Part shown: one piece after another, positions 44,661 to 52,484 of the stretch
Position numbering within the stretch: position 1 is the stretch's first letter
How the letters are laid out: the number at the start of each line of letters is the position of its first letter
Assembly: GCA_022653735.1 (NCBI GenBank)
Contig: JALCSU010000005.1
Location: forward strand, 1 to 64,000
Origin: Bacteroidales bacterium
Lineage (GTDB): Bacteria > Bacteroidota > Bacteroidia > Bacteroidales > UBA932
Direction of reading: 5' to 3'
DNA: 64,000 nucleotides
The notes under the pieces: model-generated
What the model was told of the DNA's origin: nothing
Database searches by the model: none
Seen by the model: the letters and a program-made list of their open reading frames with translations, nothing else
Program-made: the position numbers and the translations under genes

Positions 44661-45593
44661 ATGAATACAAAGGCTAAAGGTTATTTGCTGGGCTCGATAG
44701 CGGCGGCGACTTACGGGATGAACCCCTTGTTTGCGCTGCCGCTTTACAGTGATGGAATGGATCCGAACTCGGTTCTGTTCTTCAGATACGCTTTCGCGAT
44801 TCCGATTCTGGCTCTGATGCTTAAGCTAAGGGGCAGGAGTTTCAAAATGAATGTCCGAAAGGAACTTCCGGCATACATCATTCTGGGCTTATTGCTGGCG
44901 ATGTCGTCACTGACGCTCTTCCTGAGCTACAACTATATGGCCGCAGGAATAGCCACGACCATCCTCTTCGTTTACCCGCTGATGGTCGCAATCATAATGG
45001 CGCTCGTCTATAAGGAGAAAATAACGCTCCAGACAGCATTCTGCATATTCGTGGCAATAGCTGGGATTTCCTTGCTGTACAAGAGCGATGACGGCACCAC
45101 GCTAAGCGTGGCAGGAACCATTTTCGTGCTGCTTTCCGCCCTCAGCTATGCGATTTACATCGTTGGAATCAACTACAAAGGCATAAAAGACCTGTCCACC
45201 ATAAAAGTGACGTTCTACATCATTTCGGCAGGCTTTTTCGTGTTCCTGATCCCAGCGCTGGTAAAAGGCCATGTGTCAACTCCTGATAAATGGTACCTCT
45301 GGTTCAACCTGCTGGCGCTCGCCATATTGCCGACCGTAGTGTCATTCGTTTGCACGACTGTCGCCATCCACGACATCGGTTCCACTCCTGTAGCCATTCT
45401 GGGTGCTTTGGAACCCGTCACGGCAGTATTTTTCGGGGTTCTTTTGTTCAATGAGACGCTTTCGTTCCGTGAGGTAATCGGCCTGCTGCTCATCATTGCC
45501 GCTGTGACCGTAGTCATAATGGGCACCAGCGTCACGCACTTCCTCGTCCGCATCAGGAAAATGCTCCCGAGGCTGAGTAAAAACAGAAATTAA
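44661..45593 (+). CDS. EamA/DMT-family inner-membrane transporter
   Basis: The start at 44661 (MNTKAKGYLLGSIAAATYGM) is used; an in-frame TTG at 44649 is less likely. 310 residues, ten membrane helices as two EamA repeats. No substrate can be read from the sequence. It follows the TPP-controlled receptor by 28 bases, so a thiamine-related substrate is possible, replacing the PnuT usually found in Bacteroides thiamine operons. A TACCTTTG box at 44644-44651 might give a second, near-leaderless promoter that would escape riboswitch control. Confidence 0.88.
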   Translation: MNTKAKGYLLGSIAAATYGMNPLFALPLYSDGMDPNSVLFFRYAFAIPILALMLKLRGRSFKMNVRKELPAYIILGLLLAMSSLTLFLSYNYMAAGIATTILFVYPLMVAIIMALVYKEKITLQTAFCIFVAIAGISLLYKSDDGTTLSVAGTIFVLLSALSYAIYIVGINYKGIKDLSTIKVTFYIISAGFFVFLIPALVKGHVSTPDKWYLWFNLLALAILPTVVSFVCTTVAIHDIGSTPVAILGALEPVTAVFFGVLLFNETLSFREVIGLLLIIAAVTVVIMGTSVTHFLVRIRKMLPRLSKNRN

Positions 45594-45600
45594 AATTTTA

Positions 45601-45672
45601 ATGAATATGAAAAAACTTGTTTCAGCGTTGTCAGTGGTGGCGGACGGTGTCTTTTTTTGTCGTTTGGACTGA
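45601..45672 (+). pseudogene. signal-peptide-like stub
   Basis: A short frame MNMKKLVSALSVVADGVFFC followed by three residues and a stop. The first 14 residues look like the start of a secreted protein, after which the sequence breaks. It begins with the same ATGAATATG as several real genes here. Either a degraded gene start or chance. Confidence 0.35.
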
Positions 45673-45721
45673 TTATTGTGCAGTTAATGGGTAAAATAAG
45701 CCTGTTCGTTGAAAAATAATT

Positions 45722-45750
45722 TTGGAAAAAGATAAATTTTTATATATTTG
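45722..45750 (+). promoter_or_regulatory. promoter of a small RNA candidate
   Basis: TTG (45722-45724), 18 bases, TATATTTG (45743-45750), near-consensus Bacteroidetes promoter, in a region without a downstream gene until 45909. Confidence 0.65.
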
Positions 45751-45754
45751 TAAT

Positions 45755-45857
45755 GAAAGTTCAAGGAACTTTCAATATTTGTTTGGTCAGTGTTTTTAGA
45801 ATAAAGTTGTTTGTTTGAAGGCAGTCGGGTGCGATACCTCACTGCCTTTTCTTTTTT
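45755..45857 (+). ncRNA. putative small RNA of about 100 nt
   Basis: Starts just after the promoter at 45722-45750. Its 5' end folds into a perfect 9-bp hairpin TGAAAGTTC-aag-GAACTTTCA (45754-45774), and it ends in an intrinsic terminator AAGGCAGT...ACTGCCTT followed by TTTTCTTTTTT (45818-45857). About 40 bases of T/G-rich single strand (TTTGTTTGGTCAGTGTTTTT) separate them, a possible target-pairing region. No open frame of note. Function unknown. Confidence 0.65.
45818..45857 (+). terminator. intrinsic terminator of the small RNA candidate
   Basis: Perfect 8-bp stem AAGGCAGT / ACTGCCTT, 15-base loop, T-rich tail. Confidence 0.85.
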
Positions 45858-45908
45858 ATCATTATTTCATATATTAGCGGCTGTTTTGTCGCAAAAATGT
45901 GAGGAGAA

Positions 45909-46802
45909 ATGGATCGTGCCAAGGAAATAACTTTCGTCACCCTTGTAGGTTCCGTCGTTAACCTGATTCTGACTGTATTCAAGATCATTGCAGGCATAGT
46001 GGGCAAGTCAACCGCAATGCTGGCCGATGGCATACATTCTTTGAGTGACCTGGTCACAGACGTGATAGTGATAGTCTTCGTGAGAATCTCTGGCAAAGGC
46101 AGGGACAAGGATCACGATTACGGCCACGGCAAATTCGAGACATTCGCGACATTCATAATCGCCCTGATGCTGGCCATCGTGGCTTTCAACCTGATGGACG
46201 TGGGGATCAAGAAAATAAAAGATATTCTTGAAGGACAGCCTGTGCCAACGCCTAAAATGATAGCCGTTTGGGCTGCTGCTCTGTCCATTGTGGCGAAAGA
46301 GGCCCTGTATCAATATACGGCGATAAAAGGCAAGAAACTGGAAAGCCCCATGATGGTGGCAAACGCCTGGCACCACAGGTCGGATGCCTTGTCCTCGATT
46401 GGCTCGCTGTTAGGAATAGGCGGAGCCATATTCCTAGGGAATAAATTCGCAATACTTGACCCTCTGGCAGGCTGCGTCATCAGCATATTCATATTCGTGA
46501 TTGCTTTCAAGATGTCTATCCCTGCGATAAAGGAGCTGCTGGATGTCTCTCTGCCGGACGACATGGAAGAAAAAATAGTCAATACGGCGGTCTCGGTGCC
46601 TGGAGTCATCGATTTCCATAATCTGAAGACCCGCAAGGAAGGACCTTACATCATAATAGAAGGGCATCTGGTGGTGCCATCGGGCATGTCGCTGAAAGAG
46701 GCTCATGATATTTCCAAGGAAGTGGAGGAAGAGATATGGAAGGAATTCGGAAAAGAAACCCAGATTTCGCTTCACATCGAGCCGGAAGACGATGCGGATT
46801 AA
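45909..46802 (+). CDS. cation diffusion facilitator (CDF) metal transporter
   Basis: A 297-residue inner-membrane CDF protein, expected to export Zn2+, Fe2+, Co2+ or Mn2+ in exchange for protons. Six membrane helices; metal-site motifs LADGIHSLSDLVTD (helix 2, H-x3-D) and WHHRSDALSSIGSL (helix 5, H-x3-D), then a cytoplasmic C-terminal domain (from about 205). The HxxxD pair in helix 2 with HxxxD in helix 5 favours zinc. The stop overlaps the start of a 12-codon frame (TAATG) leading to the next gene. Confidence 0.93.
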   Translation: MDRAKEITFVTLVGSVVNLILTVFKIIAGIVGKSTAMLADGIHSLSDLVTDVIVIVFVRISGKGRDKDHDYGHGKFETFATFIIALMLAIVAFNLMDVGIKKIKDILEGQPVPTPKMIAVWAAALSIVAKEALYQYTAIKGKKLESPMMVANAWHHRSDALSSIGSLLGIGGAIFLGNKFAILDPLAGCVISIFIFVIAFKMSIPAIKELLDVSLPDDMEEKIVNTAVSVPGVIDFHNLKTRKEGPYIIIEGHLVVPSGMSLKEAHDISKEVEEEIWKEFGKETQISLHIEPEDDAD

Positions 46803-46840
46803 TGAATATGCCACATTTAATAACACAAGCTGATAAATGA
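46802..46840 (+). CDS. possible 12-codon leader peptide
   Basis: ATG AAT ATG ... TGA encodes MNMPHLITQADK. Its start overlaps the CDF stop (TAATG) and its stop overlaps the start of the symporter gene (ATGA), so it could pass ribosomes from one gene to the next. Composition gives no further support. Confidence 0.35.
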   Translation: MNMPHLITQADK

Positions 46841-48033
46841 ATATGAAGAAGAAATTTCATCTTGGGCTGCTGCCCAGAATCTTGATAGCCATACTGCTTG
46901 GCATCGTTCTTGGGCTTTTCTTTCCGCTGCCGTTGGTGAGATTCTTCGCGACATTCAACGGCATATTCAGTAATTTCCTGCAATTCCTGATTCCTCTGAT
47001 AATCATAGGGTTGGTGGTTCCTGCCATAGCGGACATCGGCCAGGGAGCAGGGAAGTTGCTGCTGATCACGGCTCTCATCGCATATTGCGACACTGTGTTC
47101 GCAGGGCTTTTTTCCTATGGCACCAGCGCTGCCATCTTCCCTAAAATAATCGTCGGAGGCGGGGGAGTGGAGGCAGTTAATGAATATGAAAACATAGAGC
47201 CTTTCTTCACGATTCAGATTCCACCCATGGTGGACGTGATGTCTTCGCTGGTGTTTGCCTTCACCCTGGGCCTTGGAATGGCATTTTTCGGCTCGACGAA
47301 CTTGAAGAGCATAGCAGGTGAGTTCAAGGATATAATAGTGAAGACCATCGAGGTGGTGATTCTGCCGCTGCTGCCCATCTACATATTCGGAATATTCCTG
47401 GGCATGACCTTCACAGGACAGGCTGTCCACGTGATCAAGGTCTTCATCGGGATTATCGGCGTCATATTCATAATGCACATCCTATTGCTGGTATTCCAAT
47501 ATTGCGTCGCTGGTGCCATCGCCGGCAGAAACCCTTTCAAGACTCTTGGGAAGATGATGCCGGCCTATTTCACCGCTCTAGGCACTTCTTCTTCGGCGGC
47601 GACTATTCCCGTGACGCTGGAATGCGTCAAAAAGAATAAAGTCAGTGATGGAATCGCCGGTTTCGTCGTGCCTCTCTGCGCTACGATTCATCTTTCTGGA
47701 AGCTGCTTGAAAATCACGGCTTGCGCAGTCGCCTTGATGCTAATGAATGGCATGCCGTTCGACTTCCCGATGTTCCTGGGCTTCATCCTTATGCTTGGGG
47801 TGATGATGGTGGCAGCCCCTGGAGTGCCAGGCGGCGCCATAATGGCGGCGCTGGGCGTGCTGAGCTCGATGCTGGGTTTCGGAGAGCAGGAGCAGGCTTT
47901 GATGATAGCTCTCTACATCACGATGGATAATTTCGGCACGGCATGCAACGTGACCGGCGACGGAGCCATCGCCATGGTCATAGACAAGTTCTTTCGCAAA
48001 AAAGCCCCGGAAATGCGTTCCGAGGCTTGTTAA
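46837..48033 (+). CDS. dicarboxylate/amino acid:cation symporter (DAACS family)
   Basis: A 398-residue inner-membrane transporter with about eight helices and two re-entrant loops. The serine-rich loop ALGTSSSAATIPVTL and the NFGTACNVTGDGAI segment are the substrate- and Na+-binding motifs of DctA/GltP/SstT-type carriers. Substrate (C4-dicarboxylate, glutamate, aspartate or serine) cannot be decided. The ATG at 46837 (MNMKKKFHLG) overlaps a tiny upstream frame. Confidence 0.92.
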   Translation: MNMKKKFHLGLLPRILIAILLGIVLGLFFPLPLVRFFATFNGIFSNFLQFLIPLIIIGLVVPAIADIGQGAGKLLLITALIAYCDTVFAGLFSYGTSAAIFPKIIVGGGGVEAVNEYENIEPFFTIQIPPMVDVMSSLVFAFTLGLGMAFFGSTNLKSIAGEFKDIIVKTIEVVILPLLPIYIFGIFLGMTFTGQAVHVIKVFIGIIGVIFIMHILLLVFQYCVAGAIAGRNPFKTLGKMMPAYFTALGTSSSAATIPVTLECVKKNKVSDGIAGFVVPLCATIHLSGSCLKITACAVALMLMNGMPFDFPMFLGFILMLGVMMVAAPGVPGGAIMAALGVLSSMLGFGEQEQALMIALYITMDNFGTACNVTGDGAIAMVIDKFFRKKAPEMRSEAC

Positions 48034-48050
48034 AGCTGCGTGGCTCGGTG

Positions 48051-50096
48051 TCATGAGAGCTTGTCCAGCTCGTCCATCCAGAGCTTTGCCTTTGCATCCG
48101 ACGGCATGCGCCAGTCCGCCCTTGGCGAGAGGCTGACCATGCTTATTTTCGGGCCGTCAGGCAGGCAGGAGCGCTTGAACTGCTGGCTGAAGAATCTCCA
48201 GAAGAACTTCTTGAGCCATTTCAGGATTTCTGCATCGTCGTATTCTCCGTTGAATGCCCGTTTTGCGAAGAAATATATTTTTTTAGGGGCCCAGCCGTAG
48301 CGGTGGAAATTATACAGGAAGAAATCGTGCAGCTCGTAAGGCCCGATGAGGTCTTCGGTCTTCTGCTTGATGTTTCCGTCCGAGTCCGCAGGCTTCAGCT
48401 CAGGGCTGATTGGCGTGTCTATCACGTCCAGGAGTATCTCTTTGGCGGAACGACGGCCTTTCTCGGCCTTCTCATCGAATACGTTTTCCGCAGCCCAGCG
48501 TACCAGATGCTTGATGAGCGTTTTCGGCACAGAGGAATTCACGGCGTACATGGACATATGGTCGCCATTGTAGGTGCACCAGCCCAAAGCCAGCTCTGAA
48601 AGGTCTCCGGTGCCGATTACTATCCCTCCCTCCTGATTGGCAATGTCCATGAGGATCTGAGTCCTCTCTCGCGCCTGGGCGTTCTCGTAGGTGGAATCCA
48701 TGACATCTGGGTCGTGTCCGATGTCCTTGAAATGCTGGTTCACGGCAGGGACTACGGAAATCTCCTTTGAGGTGATGCCGAGGGCAGCCATCAAATCCGT
48801 GGCATTGGATTTCGTGCGTTTCGTCGTCCCTAAGCCCGGCATGGTGATGCCGTAAATGCCTTTGCGCGGGAGGCCAAGCCTGTCGAAAGCCATGGTGGTG
48901 ACAAGCAGGGCCAGAGTGCTGTCCAGCCCGCCGGATATGCCGATCACTGCTGTTTTGCAACCGATATGCTCCAGCCTTGACACGAGTCCGATGGTCTGGA
49001 TGGAGAGGATTTCCCTGGATTTGCCAGCTATTTCGAGCGGATTGCCTTCCGGCAGGAAAGGATGAGGTTCTACTGCTCTGTGCAGGGATTTTTCAAAATC
49101 CGTCGGGGCGGCAGGTCCAAGGTCGTAGCGGGAATAGTACACTGAATATTCTGAAGCGGAAGTCCCGTCGGGAGCCATCCCTCGGAAAGAATTCTTCTTC
49201 TGCCTCAGTACGTCAAGCGCCTGGATGTCAATGTCTGCGAATATCATGGAGTCCTCTATCTGGAAGCGCTCGTTCTCTGCCAGCAGGCTGCCGTTCTCGC
49301 AGATAATCGAGGACCCTGCGTACACGGTGTCCTGAGTGGATTCTCCGTAGCCGGCAGAGCAATAGATGTAGCCGGAGACGGTGCGACCGGACTGATTGGA
49401 GATAAGCATCTTGCGCTCGGCGTACTTCGTCATTACCTCGTTCGAGGCTGACAAGTTCACGATGATCTGAGCACCTGAAGGGGCCAGAAATGAGGAAGGG
49501 GGCACCGGAGCCCAGAAATCCTCGCAAATCTCGATTCCGAAAGTTGCATTTCCTATCGTGAATAACTGGTTCGGAGAAATGTTGCACTGCTGCCCTGCGA
49601 AACGAATTTCTGAGTCAAATCCCTCACGGCAGAACCTCTTCCCGTCATTGACGAAATGGCCGCTGGCGACATTGTGCTGTGACAGGAAGTCCGATCCTGG
49701 AGCGAACCAGCGGGCCTCGTAGAATTCGCCGTAGGTAGGCAGGTATATTTTGGGAACCAGTCCCTTCAGCCCGCCGTTCCTGATTACGGCGGCGCAATTG
49801 TATAGCTTCCCGCAGAATTGCACCGGCACGCCGACGATGACGGTTATGAACTTGCCCCTGGTGAATGCCATGATTTTCGCCACGGCATCTTCCGCCTTGC
49901 GTAAAAGCAGGTCCTGGCTGAACAAATCACCGCAGGTGTAGCCCGTGACAGATAATTCAGGAAATACCACGAGCGAAGCTCCTTCGGTCTCAGCCTTGTC
50001 TATCTGGCCTACGATTGCCTTCATGTTGTGGTCTATGTCGGCAACCTTCACGCGAGGAACAGCTGCGGCAACCCTGAACAAACCGTAATCTTCCAT
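48051..50096 (-). CDS. nadE: glutamine-dependent NAD+ synthetase
   Basis: The start at 50096 (MEDYGLFRVAAAVPRVKVAD) gives 681 residues. The N-terminal glutaminase (nitrilase fold) shows the triad VFPELSVTG (Glu), LVPKIYLPTYGEF (Lys) and GIEICEDFWAP (Cys); the C-terminal synthetase has the PP-loop ISGGLDST and TGDLSELALGW. It makes NAD+ from deamido-NAD+, ATP and glutamine in the last step of NAD biosynthesis. Length and domain order are those of the long (two-domain) form. Convergent with the symporter gene. Confidence 0.95.
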   Translation of the reverse strand: MEDYGLFRVAAAVPRVKVADIDHNMKAIVGQIDKAETEGASLVVFPELSVTGYTCGDLFSQDLLLRKAEDAVAKIMAFTRGKFITVIVGVPVQFCGKLYNCAAVIRNGGLKGLVPKIYLPTYGEFYEARWFAPGSDFLSQHNVASGHFVNDGKRFCREGFDSEIRFAGQQCNISPNQLFTIGNATFGIEICEDFWAPVPPSSFLAPSGAQIIVNLSASNEVMTKYAERKMLISNQSGRTVSGYIYCSAGYGESTQDTVYAGSSIICENGSLLAENERFQIEDSMIFADIDIQALDVLRQKKNSFRGMAPDGTSASEYSVYYSRYDLGPAAPTDFEKSLHRAVEPHPFLPEGNPLEIAGKSREILSIQTIGLVSRLEHIGCKTAVIGISGGLDSTLALLVTTMAFDRLGLPRKGIYGITMPGLGTTKRTKSNATDLMAALGITSKEISVVPAVNQHFKDIGHDPDVMDSTYENAQARERTQILMDIANQEGGIVIGTGDLSELALGWCTYNGDHMSMYAVNSSVPKTLIKHLVRWAAENVFDEKAEKGRRSAKEILLDVIDTPISPELKPADSDGNIKQKTEDLIGPYELHDFFLYNFHRYGWAPKKIYFFAKRAFNGEYDDAEILKWLKKFFWRFFSQQFKRSCLPDGPKISMVSLSPRADWRMPSDAKAKLWMDELDKLS

Positions 50097-50100
50097 ATTC

Positions 50101-50313
50101 CTAAGAATTTGCAGGGTCGTTTCCCTCATCTATCTTCTCGCGATGGGCATAGACAGCGGTGGCTATGCAGCGGTACAGGAAATATATTCCTATTACTACG
50201 ATTAAAATATTGATCCAGAGCTTTCCCTGGCCATTGATCATGTTCGCTATGCCGAAATAGAGGATGAAGGCAGAGAACACGAAATAGACTATTGCTAGTA
50301 TTGTTTTATTCAT
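50101..50313 (-). CDS. small two-helix membrane protein
   Basis: A 70-residue protein with two transmembrane helices (about 4-25 and 33-52) and a charged tail (AHREKIDEGNDPANS). No family recognised. It lies 2 bases after the purine phosphorylase gene and 4 bases before nadE, within a tight minus-strand gene run, which supports its being a real gene. Confidence 0.65.
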   Translation of the reverse strand: MNKTILAIVYFVFSAFILYFGIANMINGQGKLWINILIVVIGIYFLYRCIATAVYAHREKIDEGNDPANS

Positions 50314-50315
50314 TT

Positions 50316-51149
50316 CTATAGGCTTTCAATTAATGCTTCGAATATTGCGCACATCCTGCCCGCAGCTGCGTCTGCTGCCATTACGACAGCATCGCCATCG
50401 TTCTTATAATCAGGGGCATAGTCGTCATGGGCTTCATTAGTGATCACCGACATCCCAAACACTGGAATATCCGAATGGCGGGCTACGATGACCTCAGGAA
50501 TGGTTGACATTCCGGTCGCGTCGCCGCCGATCGTGCGGATGTATTTGTATTCCGACGGGGTTTCGTATGTAGGGCCGGTGCCTCCGTAATACACGCCTTT
50601 ATGGACCTTGATGCCCAGAGAGGCGGCAATTTCCTCTGCTTTCGCAATCAGTCCTAAGTCATATGGCCTTGTCATGTCTGGGAAGCGAGGCCCGAAATCG
50701 TCCAGATTAGGCCCGATGAGCGGATTCGGGAGCTGGTTGATGTGATCCTTGATGATCATGAGGTCGCCGATTTTGTAGCCGTAATTCACTCCGCCTGCGG
50801 CATTGGAAACGAACAGATACTTGATTCCGATTACCTTCATCACCCTGATTGGGAGAGTCACCATGTCCATCGGGTAGCCCTCGTAGTAGTGGATTCTGCC
50901 TTGCATGGCGATTACGGTTTTTCCGCCGAGAGTGCCGACTATGAAGTTGCCCTTGTGGCCGATCGCCGTTGAAACAGGAAAGCCAGGTATGGTCTTGTAA
51001 GGAATGGTGAGCGGGTCTGCGATTTTATTTGCCAGATTGCCCAGGCCGCTGCCCAGAACTATTCCTATCACTGGCTTCAGGGAGCCAAGCTGCGATTTCA
51101 CGTAGTCGGCTGCTTTGTAGATTCTTTCTGCTCTTGGATCCATATTCAT
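50316..51149 (-). CDS. punA: purine-nucleoside phosphorylase
   Basis: A 277-residue trimeric-type (class II) purine nucleoside phosphorylase. The phosphate-binding [27 protein letters not shown], and [15 protein letters not shown] motifs and the base-site [17 protein letters not shown] with downstream TNEAHDDY are present. It splits guanosine and inosine, or related nucleosides, to base and ribose-1-phosphate. It starts ATGAATATGGAT and follows the amidohydrolase gene directly (stop at 51150), forming a purine-salvage unit with it. Confidence 0.93.
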   Translation of the reverse strand: MNMDPRAERIYKAADYVKSQLGSLKPVIGIVLGSGLGNLANKIADPLTIPYKTIPGFPVSTAIGHKGNFIVGTLGGKTVIAMQGRIHYYEGYPMDMVTLPIRVMKVIGIKYLFVSNAAGGVNYGYKIGDLMIIKDHINQLPNPLIGPNLDDFGPRFPDMTRPYDLGLIAKAEEIAASLGIKVHKGVYYGGTGPTYETPSEYKYIRTIGGDATGMSTIPEVIVARHSDIPVFGMSVITNEAHDDYAPDYKNDGDAVVMAADAAAGRMCAIFEALIESL

Positions 51150-52424
51150 TTATCTTAATATAATTTCATTCAGTACGGTGCGGGCTCCTTTCAGGATTTC
51201 TTTCTCGCCCACGACATTGCGGCCCCTCATGACGAATTTTCCGCCTGATATCAACGATGACACTGAGTCACTGTGCGCTGAATATATGAAATTCGCGAGG
51301 AAAGGAGCAGGGGAAAGGAAGAATGAGCTGTCGGTGTCAATGATTTGAATGTCAGCGTCATAGCCCTCTTTAATCAGTCCGGTCCTAAGCCCGAATGCCT
51401 TAGCTCCGTTTATGGTGGCCATTTCCAGCAGTTTCGGCAGAGGCATCTCGGAAGGGTCTTTGCGCCAGGCTTTCTGGAACAGGGCAGTCGTCTTCATGGC
51501 TTCGAGGATGTCCAGATTATTCGAGGATGCGCACCCGTCGGTGCCGATGCAGACATTAGCGCCAGCGTCCGAGAGTTCTTTCCACTTGAATTTGTAGCCA
51601 GAGGATAGCTTAGTGTTGGAATTAATATTATGCACGCAATTCACGTGGCGTTTCCCTAGGATTTCGATATCCTTTTCCGATATCCACAGCGTGTGGGCGG
51701 CAATCACGTCAGGCCCCAGAACCCCCAGGGAATCAAGATATTCGACAGGGGAGAGACCTCCGTGCGCCGCTTTACAGTCGAGATCTTCCTTCTCTGATTC
51801 TCCTACGTGGATATGTATTTTCAGGCCATGCTTGCGGGCATATTCAGTCGCCCAGAGGATGGTCTTCTCGGAATTCGTGTAGACGGCGTGGATGCCTATT
51901 GTGAATATGCTCCTGGCATCCCAGCCTTTCACGGTCTCGTGCATCTGGATGCATTGCTCTTTCTGCCTTTGCGCCTCTTCCGGCTTGAAATGGTCCAGGA
52001 AGACGTAGGACACGGCATCTCGCACGCCCATTTCGGAAGCGGCCAGATGAGCGGATGGAGAGAACCAGTACTGGTCATTGAACGTCGTCGTGCCGGTTTT
52101 TATCATTTCCAGGCAGGCTACTTTCGTGCCCCAGTATATGAACGGAGCATCCAGCTTCGCTTCTATTGCCCAGATATGATCCAGCCACTCTTCCAGCCTC
52201 ATGTCTTCGCCGACGCCCCTCATCAGGGTCATGGCAGCGTGAGTGTGCATATTGATAAAACCTGGAACAGCGACTTTCCTATTGCAGTCCACGACCTCTT
52301 CTCCAGCCTCTGGAGTCAAGTCTTTGCCGCAAGGTGCAATCTTCTTTATTTTTCCGTCAGCGATGCGAATGTTTGCCTTCGAACCATCGATCAGGCCAAT
52401 ATTTTTGAGAAATATGTTATTCAT
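51150..52424 (-). CDS. mtaD: amidohydrolase, probable 5'-methylthioadenosine/S-adenosylhomocysteine deaminase
   Basis: A 424-residue metal-dependent hydrolase of the amidohydrolase superfamily. PGFINMHTHAAMTLMRG (first metal His pair), IHIHVGESEKE, VIAAHTLWIS and VCIGTDGCASSNNLD (metal Asp) appear in order, and the MRGVGEDMRLEEWL stretch is typical of the MTA/SAH deaminase subgroup. It would turn MTA, SAH or adenosine into the inosine forms, which the purine phosphorylase encoded next can then use. Guanine or other deaminase activity is an alternative. Confidence 0.87.
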   Translation of the reverse strand: MNNIFLKNIGLIDGSKANIRIADGKIKKIAPCGKDLTPEAGEEVVDCNRKVAVPGFINMHTHAAMTLMRGVGEDMRLEEWLDHIWAIEAKLDAPFIYWGTKVACLEMIKTGTTTFNDQYWFSPSAHLAASEMGVRDAVSYVFLDHFKPEEAQRQKEQCIQMHETVKGWDARSIFTIGIHAVYTNSEKTILWATEYARKHGLKIHIHVGESEKEDLDCKAAHGGLSPVEYLDSLGVLGPDVIAAHTLWISEKDIEILGKRHVNCVHNINSNTKLSSGYKFKWKELSDAGANVCIGTDGCASSNNLDILEAMKTTALFQKAWRKDPSEMPLPKLLEMATINGAKAFGLRTGLIKEGYDADIQIIDTDSSFFLSPAPFLANFIYSAHSDSVSSLISGGKFVMRGRNVVGEKEILKGARTVLNEIILR

Positions 52425-52484
52425 TTTAGCATAATTTCATCAAAAATAGCAAAATTTCTGATTATTTGATGGTTCGAAGACTCT

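Noticed and set aside
46651..47478. A 275-codon minus-strand frame opposite the CDF and symporter genes
   Set aside because: His/Glu/Tyr-rich composition typical of an antisense frame; it spans the junction of two well-supported genes.
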